A DNA stretch of 14,945 nucleotides, taken from contig UQSG01000047.1 in NCBI GenBank assembly GCA_900543695.1, positions 1 to 14,945 of the forward strand. The letters run 5' to 3'. Of the stretch, positions 5,533 to 12,214 are shown piece after piece (within the stretch, counting starts at the first letter, position 1; every line of letters starts with the position of its first letter). The notes under the pieces were generated by a model. The model was not told where the DNA came from and ran no database searches. It saw nothing but the letters and a program-made list of their open reading frames with translations. The position numbers and the translations under genes are program-made. Source of the DNA: an uncultured Clostridium sp. GTDB taxonomy: Bacteria > Bacillota > Clostridia > UBA1212 > UBA1255.

Positions 5533-7341
5533 GCAACACTCATCTGAATCACACAAAGGCAATTTGGATGTGATAGCACCTGTTTCTCTCGTACCAGATA
5601 TGTAACCGGTTGCCCGGAAGAACTCATCATAGTCCTCTTTGGTGCAACCTTTAATAAAGATATGACAGTAACGCTCGTCGTTTTCATCAACGATATAGAT
5701 ACGCTCCACAAAGGATTGTATCAGCGTTACTAACACATCCGGCTGTGCGTCCTTTGCGTATTTTTCAAAGGATAACAGCCTTTCTTTGATTTCTTCAATA
5801 TCTCTCACAGCATACATCTGACTTTGCCTGCTATCCTCTAATTTTTGTAACAGTTTTTCCGTTTCAGAAAGCTCGTCTGTCAGTCCCTTTACATCCTCCT
5901 GAATAAATCGTTTTAGATTATCGTCTGCTTCCCGCAGATTTTTCACCTGATTCGAAATAGCAGCTTCAAGCTGTGCTTTCTTTTTCTTTAGTTCGATTAG
6001 TTCCTGTTCGTTCTGAGTATTCTTAAAAATATCCGAAACCTTTTGATTGAGTAATTTGACAAAGTATTCGCTGTCCTCATCGGATAGATTGGATAACTGT
6101 TTGACTACAAATTCATCAAGCAGTACACCGTCAACAGCACGAAAAGCACATTCGCCTAAACGATAGCCGGGACAGACATATTTGAATCTCGGCTTGCCGT
6201 TTGTCCATCGGTTCGATTCGGAGATAACTCGCAGGCGTTTTCCACAATGCGGACAGTATACCAGCCCTGCCAGCAGAGCATTAGTCTTTCGGTGCGGGCG
6301 GTTGTACTTTTCTGCAATGGAATCAAGCATATTTTGTGTATCAATCCATTGCTGACTCGGAATAAAACCTTCGTGTCTGCCAACCGAGATAATCCATTCA
6401 GAAACAGGCTTTGCAGACATTAACTGCACAAATTTCGGAGAAATGAAGGTGCTGTCAGCGTCCTCAAACTTTTCTTGATCGGTTTTGTTGTATGCAGATA
6501 GTCCGTGTTGACCGTCAAACTCTGACAACTCAGCGCATACTCCACCGCCGTTTTCGTAGAAATAGTTGTAAGCAATTTCATCTGCAACGCAGTAAACAGG
6601 ATTTTTTAATAATAATCTGGTAGTGGAAGTGTTGAACTTGCTTCCTATCTTTGTGCGATAGCCGAGTTCATTCATCTTGTCAGCTGTTTTCTTAATAGAA
6701 CGGGTTGAGGCAAATATTTCATAGAGCTTTTGTATCATTGCTTTTTCTTCAGGAATACTCTCCAAATAACTGTAAGCTGATTTGTTTTTGCCACTGCCGG
6801 TCTTTACACGCTTCACGGTGAAACCTGTGGGTGTATTTCCGCCAAGCCAGCGTCCGTCTTTAGCAAGTTCCATCATATTATCTGTGATACGCTCGGTCAG
6901 AGTATCACGCTCAAATTCTGCAACCACAGCAAAGATTTGAATGAATATTTTGGATACGCCGGAAGCGGTGTTGATATTGTTGGAGCAGATCAACAAGTCC
7001 ACCTTGTGCTTTTCAAGAAAATCCAAAAGCCGCAGCAGGTCGCTTGTCTTTCTACCGATACGGTCTAACTTGTAGCAGACAACCGCACGAATTTTACCCA
7101 TTTCAATATCGTGGAGCATACGCTGGAAATTAGGACGGTCGGAATAGTAACCGGAGAGTCCTTTATCCTCATACTCCATAAAATTGTAATCGTCATTAAG
7201 CTGAAGTTCTCTTTTAGCATATTCGGCGCATTGCTTAAACTGTACGCCGATACTGTCGCCTTTATTTGTAATGCGGGACTTTCGGGCATATATGGCTACG
7301 CCACGATTGTCCTCATTATTTCGTTTTTGTTTTTTCATCAT
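5503..7341 (-). CDS. Large serine recombinase (integrase of the element)
   Basis: 612 residues. The N-terminal resolvase domain has catalytic Ser22 in YARKSR, followed by DKGLSGYYSDRPNF and YKLDRIGRKTSDL. The recombinase domain follows (about 165-300). A zinc ribbon has Cys363, Cys366, Cys390 and Cys398, and a long coiled coil spans about 430-530. This is the TndX/TnpX-type layout that cuts and rejoins two att sites around a 2-bp core. The start has AAGGAGG eight bases upstream. Residues 604-612 (KNNELHKFR) are translated from the erm(G)-like fragment out of frame, so the native C-terminus has been replaced by a foreign tail; the catalytic parts are intact. It is last in the mob operon, 22 bases after the small ORF. 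Confidence 0.93.
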   Translation of the reverse strand: MMKKQKRNNEDNRGVAIYARKSRITNKGDSIGVQFKQCAEYAKRELQLNDDYNFMEYEDKGLSGYYSDRPNFQRMLHDIEMGKIRAVVCYKLDRIGRKTSDLLRLLDFLEKHKVDLLICSNNINTASGVSKIFIQIFAVVAEFERDTLTERITDNMMELAKDGRWLGGNTPTGFTVKRVKTGSGKNKSAYSYLESIPEEKAMIQKLYEIFASTRSIKKTADKMNELGYRTKIGSKFNTSTTRLLLKNPVYCVADEIAYNYFYENGGGVCAELSEFDGQHGLSAYNKTDQEKFEDADSTFISPKFVQLMSAKPVSEWIISVGRHEGFIPSQQWIDTQNMLDSIAEKYNRPHRKTNALLAGLVYCPHCGKRLRVISESNRWTNGKPRFKYVCPGYRLGECAFRAVDGVLLDEFVVKQLSNLSDEDSEYFVKLLNQKVSDIFKNTQNEQELIELKKKKAQLEAAISNQVKNLREADDNLKRFIQEDVKGLTDELSETEKLLQKLEDSRQSQMYAVRDIEEIKERLLSFEKYAKDAQPDVLVTLIQSFVERIYIVDENDERYCHIFIKGCTKEDYDEFFRATGYISGTRETGAITSKLPLCDSDECCKNNELHKFR

Positions 7342-7363
7342 AGTTGTCCTCCTTATCGTCTGA

Positions 7364-7558
7364 TTATACCGCTATCCCTGTAACCGTTTCTATTGTGCGG
7401 CCTCGTTTTTGAAGGTCGGATAGAAGTAATCGTAATGTTTCGGAATCAAAGGCACGGATTTCCTGTTCAAGATATTCCACTCTTTTGTTCTGGAAGGTTC
7501 GCAATGAATTTTCATAATCGTTTCCTCTGTGAATCACAGCGTTCATCTTAAAACCCAT
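7364..7558 (-). CDS. Small protein between parB-like gene and recombinase
   Basis: 64 residues, MGFKMNAVIHRGNDYENSLR at the start, then a charged, helix-prone stretch to TVTGIAV. I do not recognise a family. It is accepted as real because GGAGG stands 8 bases before the ATG, the gaps to both neighbours are only 11 and 22 bases, and no other frame there is better. It could be an accessory factor of the recombinase, such as a directionality factor, but only position suggests it. Confidence 0.6.
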   Translation of the reverse strand: MGFKMNAVIHRGNDYENSLRTFQNKRVEYLEQEIRAFDSETLRLLLSDLQKRGRTIETVTGIAV

Positions 7559-7569
7559 AGGCGCACCTC

Positions 7570-8424
7570 CTATCTCGAATCTCTGTCACGCAGCCGTTTT
7601 CGATGGTACGCTTCGCAGAGTTTTACAATAGTTTCTTCCATTTGAGTAATAGTGTAGTCTTTCGGAAAATATTTGCGGATACGTTCAGCGGGAATTTTCA
7701 CACGCTCTTTCTGATTGGCTTTTTCTTCGCTCATAATGGCAGATAACTGTTCTTTCGTGAACAATCCCTGTATACTGAGAGCCTTTAAACGCTGTGCCTG
7801 AGATAAATTAGGCGTACAGTCGCCGTACTCCATTTCCGACAGCAGCATTGTCTGTTCTTCGGGGAGCAGATAGGATAGCTCGACAGCAGGAGTGAAAGCA
7901 ATTCTTTTCTCATCAACCATATCCAAAATAGGCGGGATAAGGTTAGTGAGACGGATATAGCGTTTAACTGTGTCTTTGCTTGTGTTATCACTCTCGGCAA
8001 TAATTTCAGTTGCCAACTTCGGTGCAACTTGCTCCGAAGTTAAGTCAGAGCGTTTCCCTTGATGTCGTAATGCTTCGGCTTTCAGCTTGTAAGCGAAGGC
8101 TTTTTCCGATGGTAAAATAAGTTCTCGGTGCAGATTGCTGTCTACCACTGCGATGGCAGCGGCATCACGATCAAGGGGAACAATTAAGGCAGGGATTTCT
8201 TTTATCCCTGCCTTTACTGCTGCACGGAACCGTCTGTGTCCCGATACAATTTCATATTCATCTGTGGTGTTTTCTTTTGGTCGGACAATTAACGGAGACA
8301 AAATACCTTGCTCATGAATACTCTCGATCAAAGCGTTCATTTCTTCGTTGTCCTGAACCTTAAAGGGGTGTCCCTCAAAGGGGAAAAGTTTTTCTATTGC
8401 AATATTTTTTGGTGTGTTTTTCAT
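7570..8424 (-). CDS. ParB/Spo0J-like protein
   Basis: 284 residues. The ParB N-terminal domain carries LSPLIVRP (42-49) and the box SGHRRFRAA (61-69). A helix-turn-helix lies near 137-160 (LATEIIAESDNTSKDTVKRY). In chromosomal ParB this domain binds and hydrolyses CTP and clamps DNA; in mobile elements such proteins help partition or regulate. No parA-like ATPase follows in the window, so a classical ParAB pair is not supported. The ATG overlaps the relaxase stop by 4 bases (8421-8424), which indicates translational coupling. Confidence 0.88.
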   Translation of the reverse strand: MKNTPKNIAIEKLFPFEGHPFKVQDNEEMNALIESIHEQGILSPLIVRPKENTTDEYEIVSGHRRFRAAVKAGIKEIPALIVPLDRDAAAIAVVDSNLHRELILPSEKAFAYKLKAEALRHQGKRSDLTSEQVAPKLATEIIAESDNTSKDTVKRYIRLTNLIPPILDMVDEKRIAFTPAVELSYLLPEEQTMLLSEMEYGDCTPNLSQAQRLKALSIQGLFTKEQLSAIMSEEKANQKERVKIPAERIRKYFPKDYTITQMEETIVKLCEAYHRKRLRDRDSR

Positions 8425-9788
8425 CGTTCATAATTCCTTTCTCTGTTTTTGGTTTTTACTTGTATTTCCATAGCACGCTCGGTTTCAAGCAGTTCCAAGA
8501 TATGCGGATACCGCTCGGTGATGGACCCGGCAGTTTTGAGATCTTTACGCAAAGGTTTTAGCTTTGCAGAAATTTTTCTTGCCGCCGCTTTGTTCTGTTT
8601 CTTTTCTTCTTCTGATTTCGGGCGTCGGATACGGTTATAAATTTTCTGTCGTTCTGATTCCAAAGCAGAAATATCTGTGGATTTTTTCTCAATAAATGAA
8701 ACAAGCTCCTGTGCGGAATCAATTTGATTCTCACAAAGAAGCTTGTATTCCTTTAAGGTTTGATCTAATTTTCTGACTTCCTGCCGGAGCGCCGGGGATA
8801 GAGGCTTTGGGGATGACGGCTCTATATTGTTGCCTGTTATCAGTTTCAAAAGTTCAATAATCAATGCAAAGGCAAGCTGTATTCCGTCCATACGCTGTGC
8901 TTTTTTAAATTCGTATTCAAGCTGTAACAGCGGTGCATACCGTTTTGGAATACGAATTGCGTAAAGAGTAATATTTTTCTGATTGTCAATCAGTCTCTGC
9001 CGTATTTTCTCCTGTGTATATTGCTCACCCAAAGAATCAAGACGGACAGAGCGTTTCCAACCGGGAGCAATAATGGAAGGATGGCGGTAATCGCTGTTTC
9101 TTGCATAGCTGTAGCCGAGATTTTTCAGGTATAAATCGAATGCTTTCCAGTTGGTTGTATTTGAAATTGCTTCGTCAATATCCCGTTTTAAAATATCCCG
9201 GTGAGTTAAACCGCCGCTTTTGTGTATCCAATAGTCTTTCTTTCGATTACCTGTGAATTTACTCGGCGGCAGTACGCTTTTCCCTCGTTCCAAGCAAACT
9301 GCGTCGGAAATCTCTCTTAGCTTGTAATGGTCGGAAATATGGTTCTCAAATTTCCGACCGGTGCGAAAAGATACTGAATTAACCACAATATGATTGTGAA
9401 GGTTATTTGTGTTCAGATGGGTGGTGACTACTATCTCATAATCCTTGCCCCACATACGCATTGCAGTTTCCAGTCCGATTTGATGCGCTTCTTCGGGGGA
9501 GATTTCCCCGCTACAAAAGCTTTGGTATCCGTGATAGGCAACATTCCCGCCGAGTTTGCCGTAACGACGCTTAGTAGCCATCATATATTTATAAGCTCTT
9601 TGTTTCGGACAGTTGATACCCGAAACATACATCGTTTGATCCGTCTTTTTATCATTCTCAACATAACGGAGTGCTGCATATAAATCTTCATCCAAGAATT
9701 TCTTGTCGGTGGTTTTGTCAGGGTTACGGGCATATTCGATTACTTCTTTTAACCTGTTTTTGACAGGCCAGAATCCAGTTGTCGCCAT
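8421..9788 (-). CDS. MOBP-type relaxase
   Basis: 455 residues. Tyr19 in VIEYARNPDKT fits the catalytic tyrosine of the VirD2-like/MOBP family. The metal-binding histidine triad is His124, His131 and His133 in THLNTNNLHNHIVVNS. The region after about residue 340 is a lysine-rich coiled coil. A relaxase nicks one strand at oriT and stays bound to the 5' end during transfer. The ATG has GGAAGGAGG ten bases upstream and lies inside mobC, overlapping its end by 40 bases. No type IV secretion genes are in the window, so the element appears mobilizable rather than self-transmissible, unless they lie outside. Confidence 0.92.
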   Translation of the reverse strand: MATTGFWPVKNRLKEVIEYARNPDKTTDKKFLDEDLYAALRYVENDKKTDQTMYVSGINCPKQRAYKYMMATKRRYGKLGGNVAYHGYQSFCSGEISPEEAHQIGLETAMRMWGKDYEIVVTTHLNTNNLHNHIVVNSVSFRTGRKFENHISDHYKLREISDAVCLERGKSVLPPSKFTGNRKKDYWIHKSGGLTHRDILKRDIDEAISNTTNWKAFDLYLKNLGYSYARNSDYRHPSIIAPGWKRSVRLDSLGEQYTQEKIRQRLIDNQKNITLYAIRIPKRYAPLLQLEYEFKKAQRMDGIQLAFALIIELLKLITGNNIEPSSPKPLSPALRQEVRKLDQTLKEYKLLCENQIDSAQELVSFIEKKSTDISALESERQKIYNRIRRPKSEEEKKQNKAAARKISAKLKPLRKDLKTAGSITERYPHILELLETERAMEIQVKTKNRERNYER

Positions 9789-10090
9789 TTACGCATATCC
9801 TCCTTCCGTGGTAATAAAAGCTCCGAATGGATTTCATCAATAAGTGAAAGCAGTTTGTTTTCTGTTTCGGGCGTAAATCCTGCTGTGTTGCAAAGCTGGC
9901 ACAATTTGTTGTAGAAATCAAAAAAGACATCAGGAAGAACTGTTATCGGTTCATATCCCAATGCCCTTTGCGCCATATATTCACTAATAGATAAATTGCA
10001 TTTTTCGGCAAGTTGTTTGATTTTGTCTTTTTCTTTAGGTTTTACCCGTATCTCTATGCGGGCAAGTTTTTCTTTTGGATTTCTGTTCAT
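9749..10090 (-). CDS. mobC: Relaxosome accessory protein MobC
   Basis: 113 residues. The N-terminal IEIRVKPKEKDKIKQLAEK and SISEYMAQRALG (about 12-45) form the ribbon-helix-helix pattern of MobC proteins; LPDVFFDFYNKLCQL is the following helical part. MobC binds oriT next to the nick and helps the relaxase open the strands. The ATG has AAAGGAC upstream. It is the first gene of the mob operon and follows directly on the hairpin-rich gap 10119-10260. Confidence 0.88.
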   Translation of the reverse strand: MNRNPKEKLARIEIRVKPKEKDKIKQLAEKCNLSISEYMAQRALGYEPITVLPDVFFDFYNKLCQLCNTAGFTPETENKLLSLIDEIHSELLLPRKEDMRKWRQLDSGLSKTG

Positions 10091-10118
10091 AAAATCAGTC
10101 CTTTCTGTTATCGGGGTA

Positions 10119-10260
10119 TTAGGGACGGCAGTCCCTAAAGAGTAAATCGGCTAAACAGCCGATTTTGAGTTGGAACTTGCCGTACAAGTTCCCTGCTTGT
10201 TACAGTATGAGACATACCTTTCTCGGCAGCATCAGCCGTTCTCGGTATGCCCCGTACTGC
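10119..10260. other. Hairpin cluster upstream of mobC; candidate oriT
   Basis: Four dyads lie in succession: AGGGAC/GTCCCT (10121-10126, 10131-10136), AATCGGCT/AGCCGATT (10145-10152, 10157-10164), GGAACTTG/CAAGTTCC (10172-10179, 10185-10192), and a nested one made of CAGTA, CATACC and CGGC (10203-10227) against GCCG, GGTATG and TACTG (10235-10259), with internal spacers of about five bases. The first three are perfect. The block lies between the partition operon terminator and mobC, where oriT is often found. No nick consensus could be recognised, so oriT remains inference; a structured leader RNA is the main alternative. Confidence 0.5.
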
Positions 10261-10333
10261 GTGCTTTTTCGTGCGGATAAGCTGTGTTATTTTTGAGCCA
10301 TAGTGGCACAGAATTTTATATTTAGATATAGAA

Positions 10334-10363
10334 ATGAGCCAAAATCCTATGACTTTGGCTCAT
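10334..10363 (-). terminator. Terminator of the parM-RHH operon
   Basis: ATGAGCCAAA (10334-10343) and TTTGGCTCAT (10354-10363) form a perfect 10-bp stem with a 10-base loop. On the minus strand it is followed by TTTCTATAT. It overlaps the stop codon of the ribbon-helix-helix gene. Confidence 0.7.
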
Positions 10364-10692
10364 CCGAACATCTCCAAATCGGAGAGAACACTCACAGCGT
10401 TTTCAGCTTGTTCTTCTTCCGTTAATTCTGTGTCGATAACGGCTGTTTTGCGTTCAGTAGGTGCGGCTATGGATATATCCTGAATTTCCTCACGGAAAAT
10501 TTCACGAATACTTTGAAGCAGACTTTCGGTGTCCTTTTCTGCAATCCGTTCCATATATGCCGTAACTGCCTCTACAATAAATCGGCTACGGGACTTTTTC
10601 TCTTTGCAGTATAGCTCCTGCAAATATTCCGCCGCTTTCCGTTCAGTATCGTCCTCAAGATTAAAACGTACATTGATACGATAGCTACTCAT
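10360..10692 (-). CDS. Ribbon-helix-helix protein, likely partner of ParM (ParR-like)
   Basis: 110 residues. YRINVRFNLEDDTERKAAEY followed by SRSRFIVEAVTAYMER (about 34-49) gives the strand-helix-helix form of CopG/ParR-type DNA binders. The C-terminal half is acidic, as in ParR proteins where this part contacts the filament end. Its ATG overlaps the ParM stop by 4 bases (10689-10692). ParR binds the centromere-like site and links it to ParM filaments; that role rests on the neighbour and fold, not on close similarity. The centromere site was not identified. Confidence 0.75.
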   Translation of the reverse strand: MSSYRINVRFNLEDDTERKAAEYLQELYCKEKKSRSRFIVEAVTAYMERIAEKDTESLLQSIREIFREEIQDISIAAPTERKTAVIDTELTEEEQAENAVSVLSDLEMFG

Positions 10693-11612
10693 ACGCTTTT
10701 ACCCACTGATAGCTGAATTTCCGCAAGATACTCATAGCCTTTGGCTGCGGCACAAATATCCTCGACGAATACTGTGCGGTCAGCGTTAAACTTGTAGAAA
10801 TTCTTGATAAGACAACCTCCGCCGCCTGTTACATACAGCTTCATTGTGCTTTCATCATATCCGTGTTCCCGAAGTCTGCGGAAAATATCCCGAACATATT
10901 CCGCTGCTACCGCTTTGATGATTTTCAAATCGGCGGTGGGAATTTCAGCCGTTCCCGTGCGTAACACTTCTTCTATGATATAATCGTTGATTTCTCGGTG
11001 GGTTTTCTGCATAAAGGTTTCACGCACCGCAAGAGTACATTGATAAGTGCCGAATATTTCGGTGAACATCTTGCCCGACTGCGGTTTGCCGTTAATCATA
11101 TACAGCACATTCATAGTGCCGTTGCCAATGTCGGCAATTAGGTTAATACCGTTCAGCTTTGTGGCAAAGGGAGCAATAGCGGCATAGCCCTGCGGATAAA
11201 TGCTGACGCCTACGATTCGGATTTTATACTCGTCTTTTCGGTAGCTAAAGCAGACTTCTTCATTTTTTGTAAGATAAGCGGCAAAGGTGTTTTTCTGTCC
11301 GCTTGTCCAAGTCAAAGGCAGACCTGCGGCGATGTGGACATCTGATTCGGTAATACCTTCCGACTTCAGTTCCTTTGCGATTGCCGCAAGAGTGAGGATA
11401 TAGTAATCCTCGTCTTTAATTTTGTCGGGAACAAATTCCTTGTGTCCCTCTCCGATCAAATAATACCTGTTTTCATATACAAGCATATCTGCGGTAAACA
11501 GCGGTTCGGAGTCATAAGCGATAAGTCCTGATTTAAAACAGAAATTCGCTGTTTTCATATTTCCGTAGCCGTGGTCGATACCGATAATTTTTGTGTTTCC
11601 TAAAGTTTTCAT
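10689..11612 (-). CDS. parM: ParM/StbA-like actin-family ATPase
   Basis: 307 residues, usual for plasmid actins. Phosphate-1 motif IGIDHGYGNMKTA (10-22), phosphate-2 motif IADIGNGTMNVL (159-170) and adenosine motif YVTGGGGCL (260-268) are clear. ParM-type proteins polymerise with ATP or GTP and push replicon copies apart. The ATG has AGAAGG upstream, just after the short hairpin 11632-11645. With the RHH gene it forms a type II partition cassette. In an integrative element this suggests an extrachromosomal circular stage that is kept for some time. Confidence 0.9.
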   Translation of the reverse strand: MKTLGNTKIIGIDHGYGNMKTANFCFKSGLIAYDSEPLFTADMLVYENRYYLIGEGHKEFVPDKIKDEDYYILTLAAIAKELKSEGITESDVHIAAGLPLTWTSGQKNTFAAYLTKNEEVCFSYRKDEYKIRIVGVSIYPQGYAAIAPFATKLNGINLIADIGNGTMNVLYMINGKPQSGKMFTEIFGTYQCTLAVRETFMQKTHREINDYIIEEVLRTGTAEIPTADLKIIKAVAAEYVRDIFRRLREHGYDESTMKLYVTGGGGCLIKNFYKFNADRTVFVEDICAAAKGYEYLAEIQLSVGKSV

Positions 11613-11631
11613 AGTGTTTTTCCTTCTTTCT

Positions 11632-11690
11632 GCCGGACTACCGGCGTTTAAATTTTTTTGTTTTGATAACTGTTTGTGGGAGCAGTTATC
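11632..11690. repeat. Two short dyads upstream of parM
   Basis: GCCGG/CCGGC (11632-11636, 11641-11645) and GATAACTG/CAGTTATC (11665-11672, 11683-11690). Both are perfect and occupy the gap between parM and the stop of the cysteine-rich gene. No T run follows the longer one on either strand, so an RNA terminator is unlikely. A binding site for the RHH protein controlling parM is a possibility only. Confidence 0.4.
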
Positions 11691-11919
11691 AAATAACAGA
11701 ATTGTGCTGCAAGATTTCTTCGTGCAATTTCTTATCGGCGGGTAATACTGCTTTCAAAAAATAGTTGCAGTAAATTCCGTAACGGGAAATATTCTGAATA
11801 CAACAGCAAGGCTCGCCGTCGTCAAGCAGCAGACAGTTCCCAGCATCGTAATTGCAGCAGAGTTTACGAATGAGTTGGTTTACCTTGTCCGACTGTTTGG
11901 GTGTGATTTTTACCACCAT
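11689..11919 (-). CDS. Cysteine-rich VLP-domain protein
   Basis: 76 residues from the ATG at 11919, chosen because GGAGG stands seven bases before it; the frame stays open to an ATG at 11979, but that extension is the terminator-like leader. Seven cysteines (KLCCNYDAGNC, EPCCCIQN, YCNYF) and the KAVLPAD ending fit the small cysteine-rich VLP family (PF14194 from memory), common in Firmicutes integrative elements. The cysteine pattern suggests metal binding; biochemical function is unknown. Confidence 0.8.
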   Translation of the reverse strand: MVVKITPKQSDKVNQLIRKLCCNYDAGNCLLLDDGEPCCCIQNISRYGIYCNYFLKAVLPADKKLHEEILQHNSVI

Positions 11920-11948
11920 AGTTTTTCCTCCTTTCGTTTTCGGGCAAC

Positions 11949-11985
11949 AAAAAACCGCCGGAATTACCCGACGGCTCATTTGCCC
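11949..11985 (-). terminator. Terminator or attenuator before the cysteine-rich gene
   Basis: On the minus strand the reverse complement of CCCGACGG (11967-11974) pairs with that of CCGCCGG (11955-11961), a 7-bp GC-rich stem with one G-U pair, followed by six U residues (11949-11954). TTGCCC (11980-11985) and GGGCAA (11942-11947) add an outer pair around it. The structure is about 30 bases upstream of the gene start, so it would act on a transcript beginning further up. That suits attenuation. Confidence 0.6.
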
Positions 11986-12094
11986 TTTATTTGAGGACTT
12001 TTTTCTTCCTCACTTATTTTAATACCCGAAAAATTTAATTGTTGGAAAAACAGAGTAATAATACAAAAACAAAAAGCGTAACAGCGAAAAAGTC

Positions 12095-12123
12095 TTGTAA
12101 TTACTGTGCTTTTGTGATAAAAT
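12095..12123 (+). promoter_or_regulatory. Likely sigma-A promoter for the DUF6076 gene
   Basis: TTGTAA (12095-12100), a 17-base spacer, and TAAAAT (12118-12123) match a housekeeping promoter moderately well. The start of transcription would be near 12130, leaving a leader of about 85 bases before the TTG at 12215. No clear promoter for the minus strand was found in the same gap (11986-12214). Confidence 0.5.
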
Positions 12124-12133
12124 TAAATTAGCA

Positions 12134-12145
12134 GAACGAATGTTC
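12134..12145 (+). promoter_or_regulatory. LexA-like SOS box
   Basis: GAACGAATGTTC is a perfect GAAC-N4-GTTC dyad, with the middle bases also fitting the RNRY of the Bacillus LexA (DinR) box; the outer C and G of the longer consensus are A and C here. It begins 10 bases after the proposed -10 hexamer, where a repressor would block the polymerase. It may tie the operon to DNA damage. Confidence 0.5.
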
Positions 12146-12214
12146 CACTACGTGTTTTTAAAAATTACAAAAAATCTTTTATAAATTATTTTCTGGCAGA
12201 ACGGAGGCGAAAAT

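Noticed and set aside
4857..5711. A 284-residue methyltransferase starting at 5711
   Set aside because: The first 56 or so residues are the recombinase gene read in another frame; the native erm sequence begins only near 5532.
10200..10330. A MOBV-type nick site in GTGTTAT
   Set aside because: The relaxase here is of the MOBP type, so a resemblance to another family's nick site is not meaningful.
11665..11690. GATAACTG/CAGTTATC as a terminator
   Set aside because: No run of T follows the stem on either strand; kept only as a dyad.
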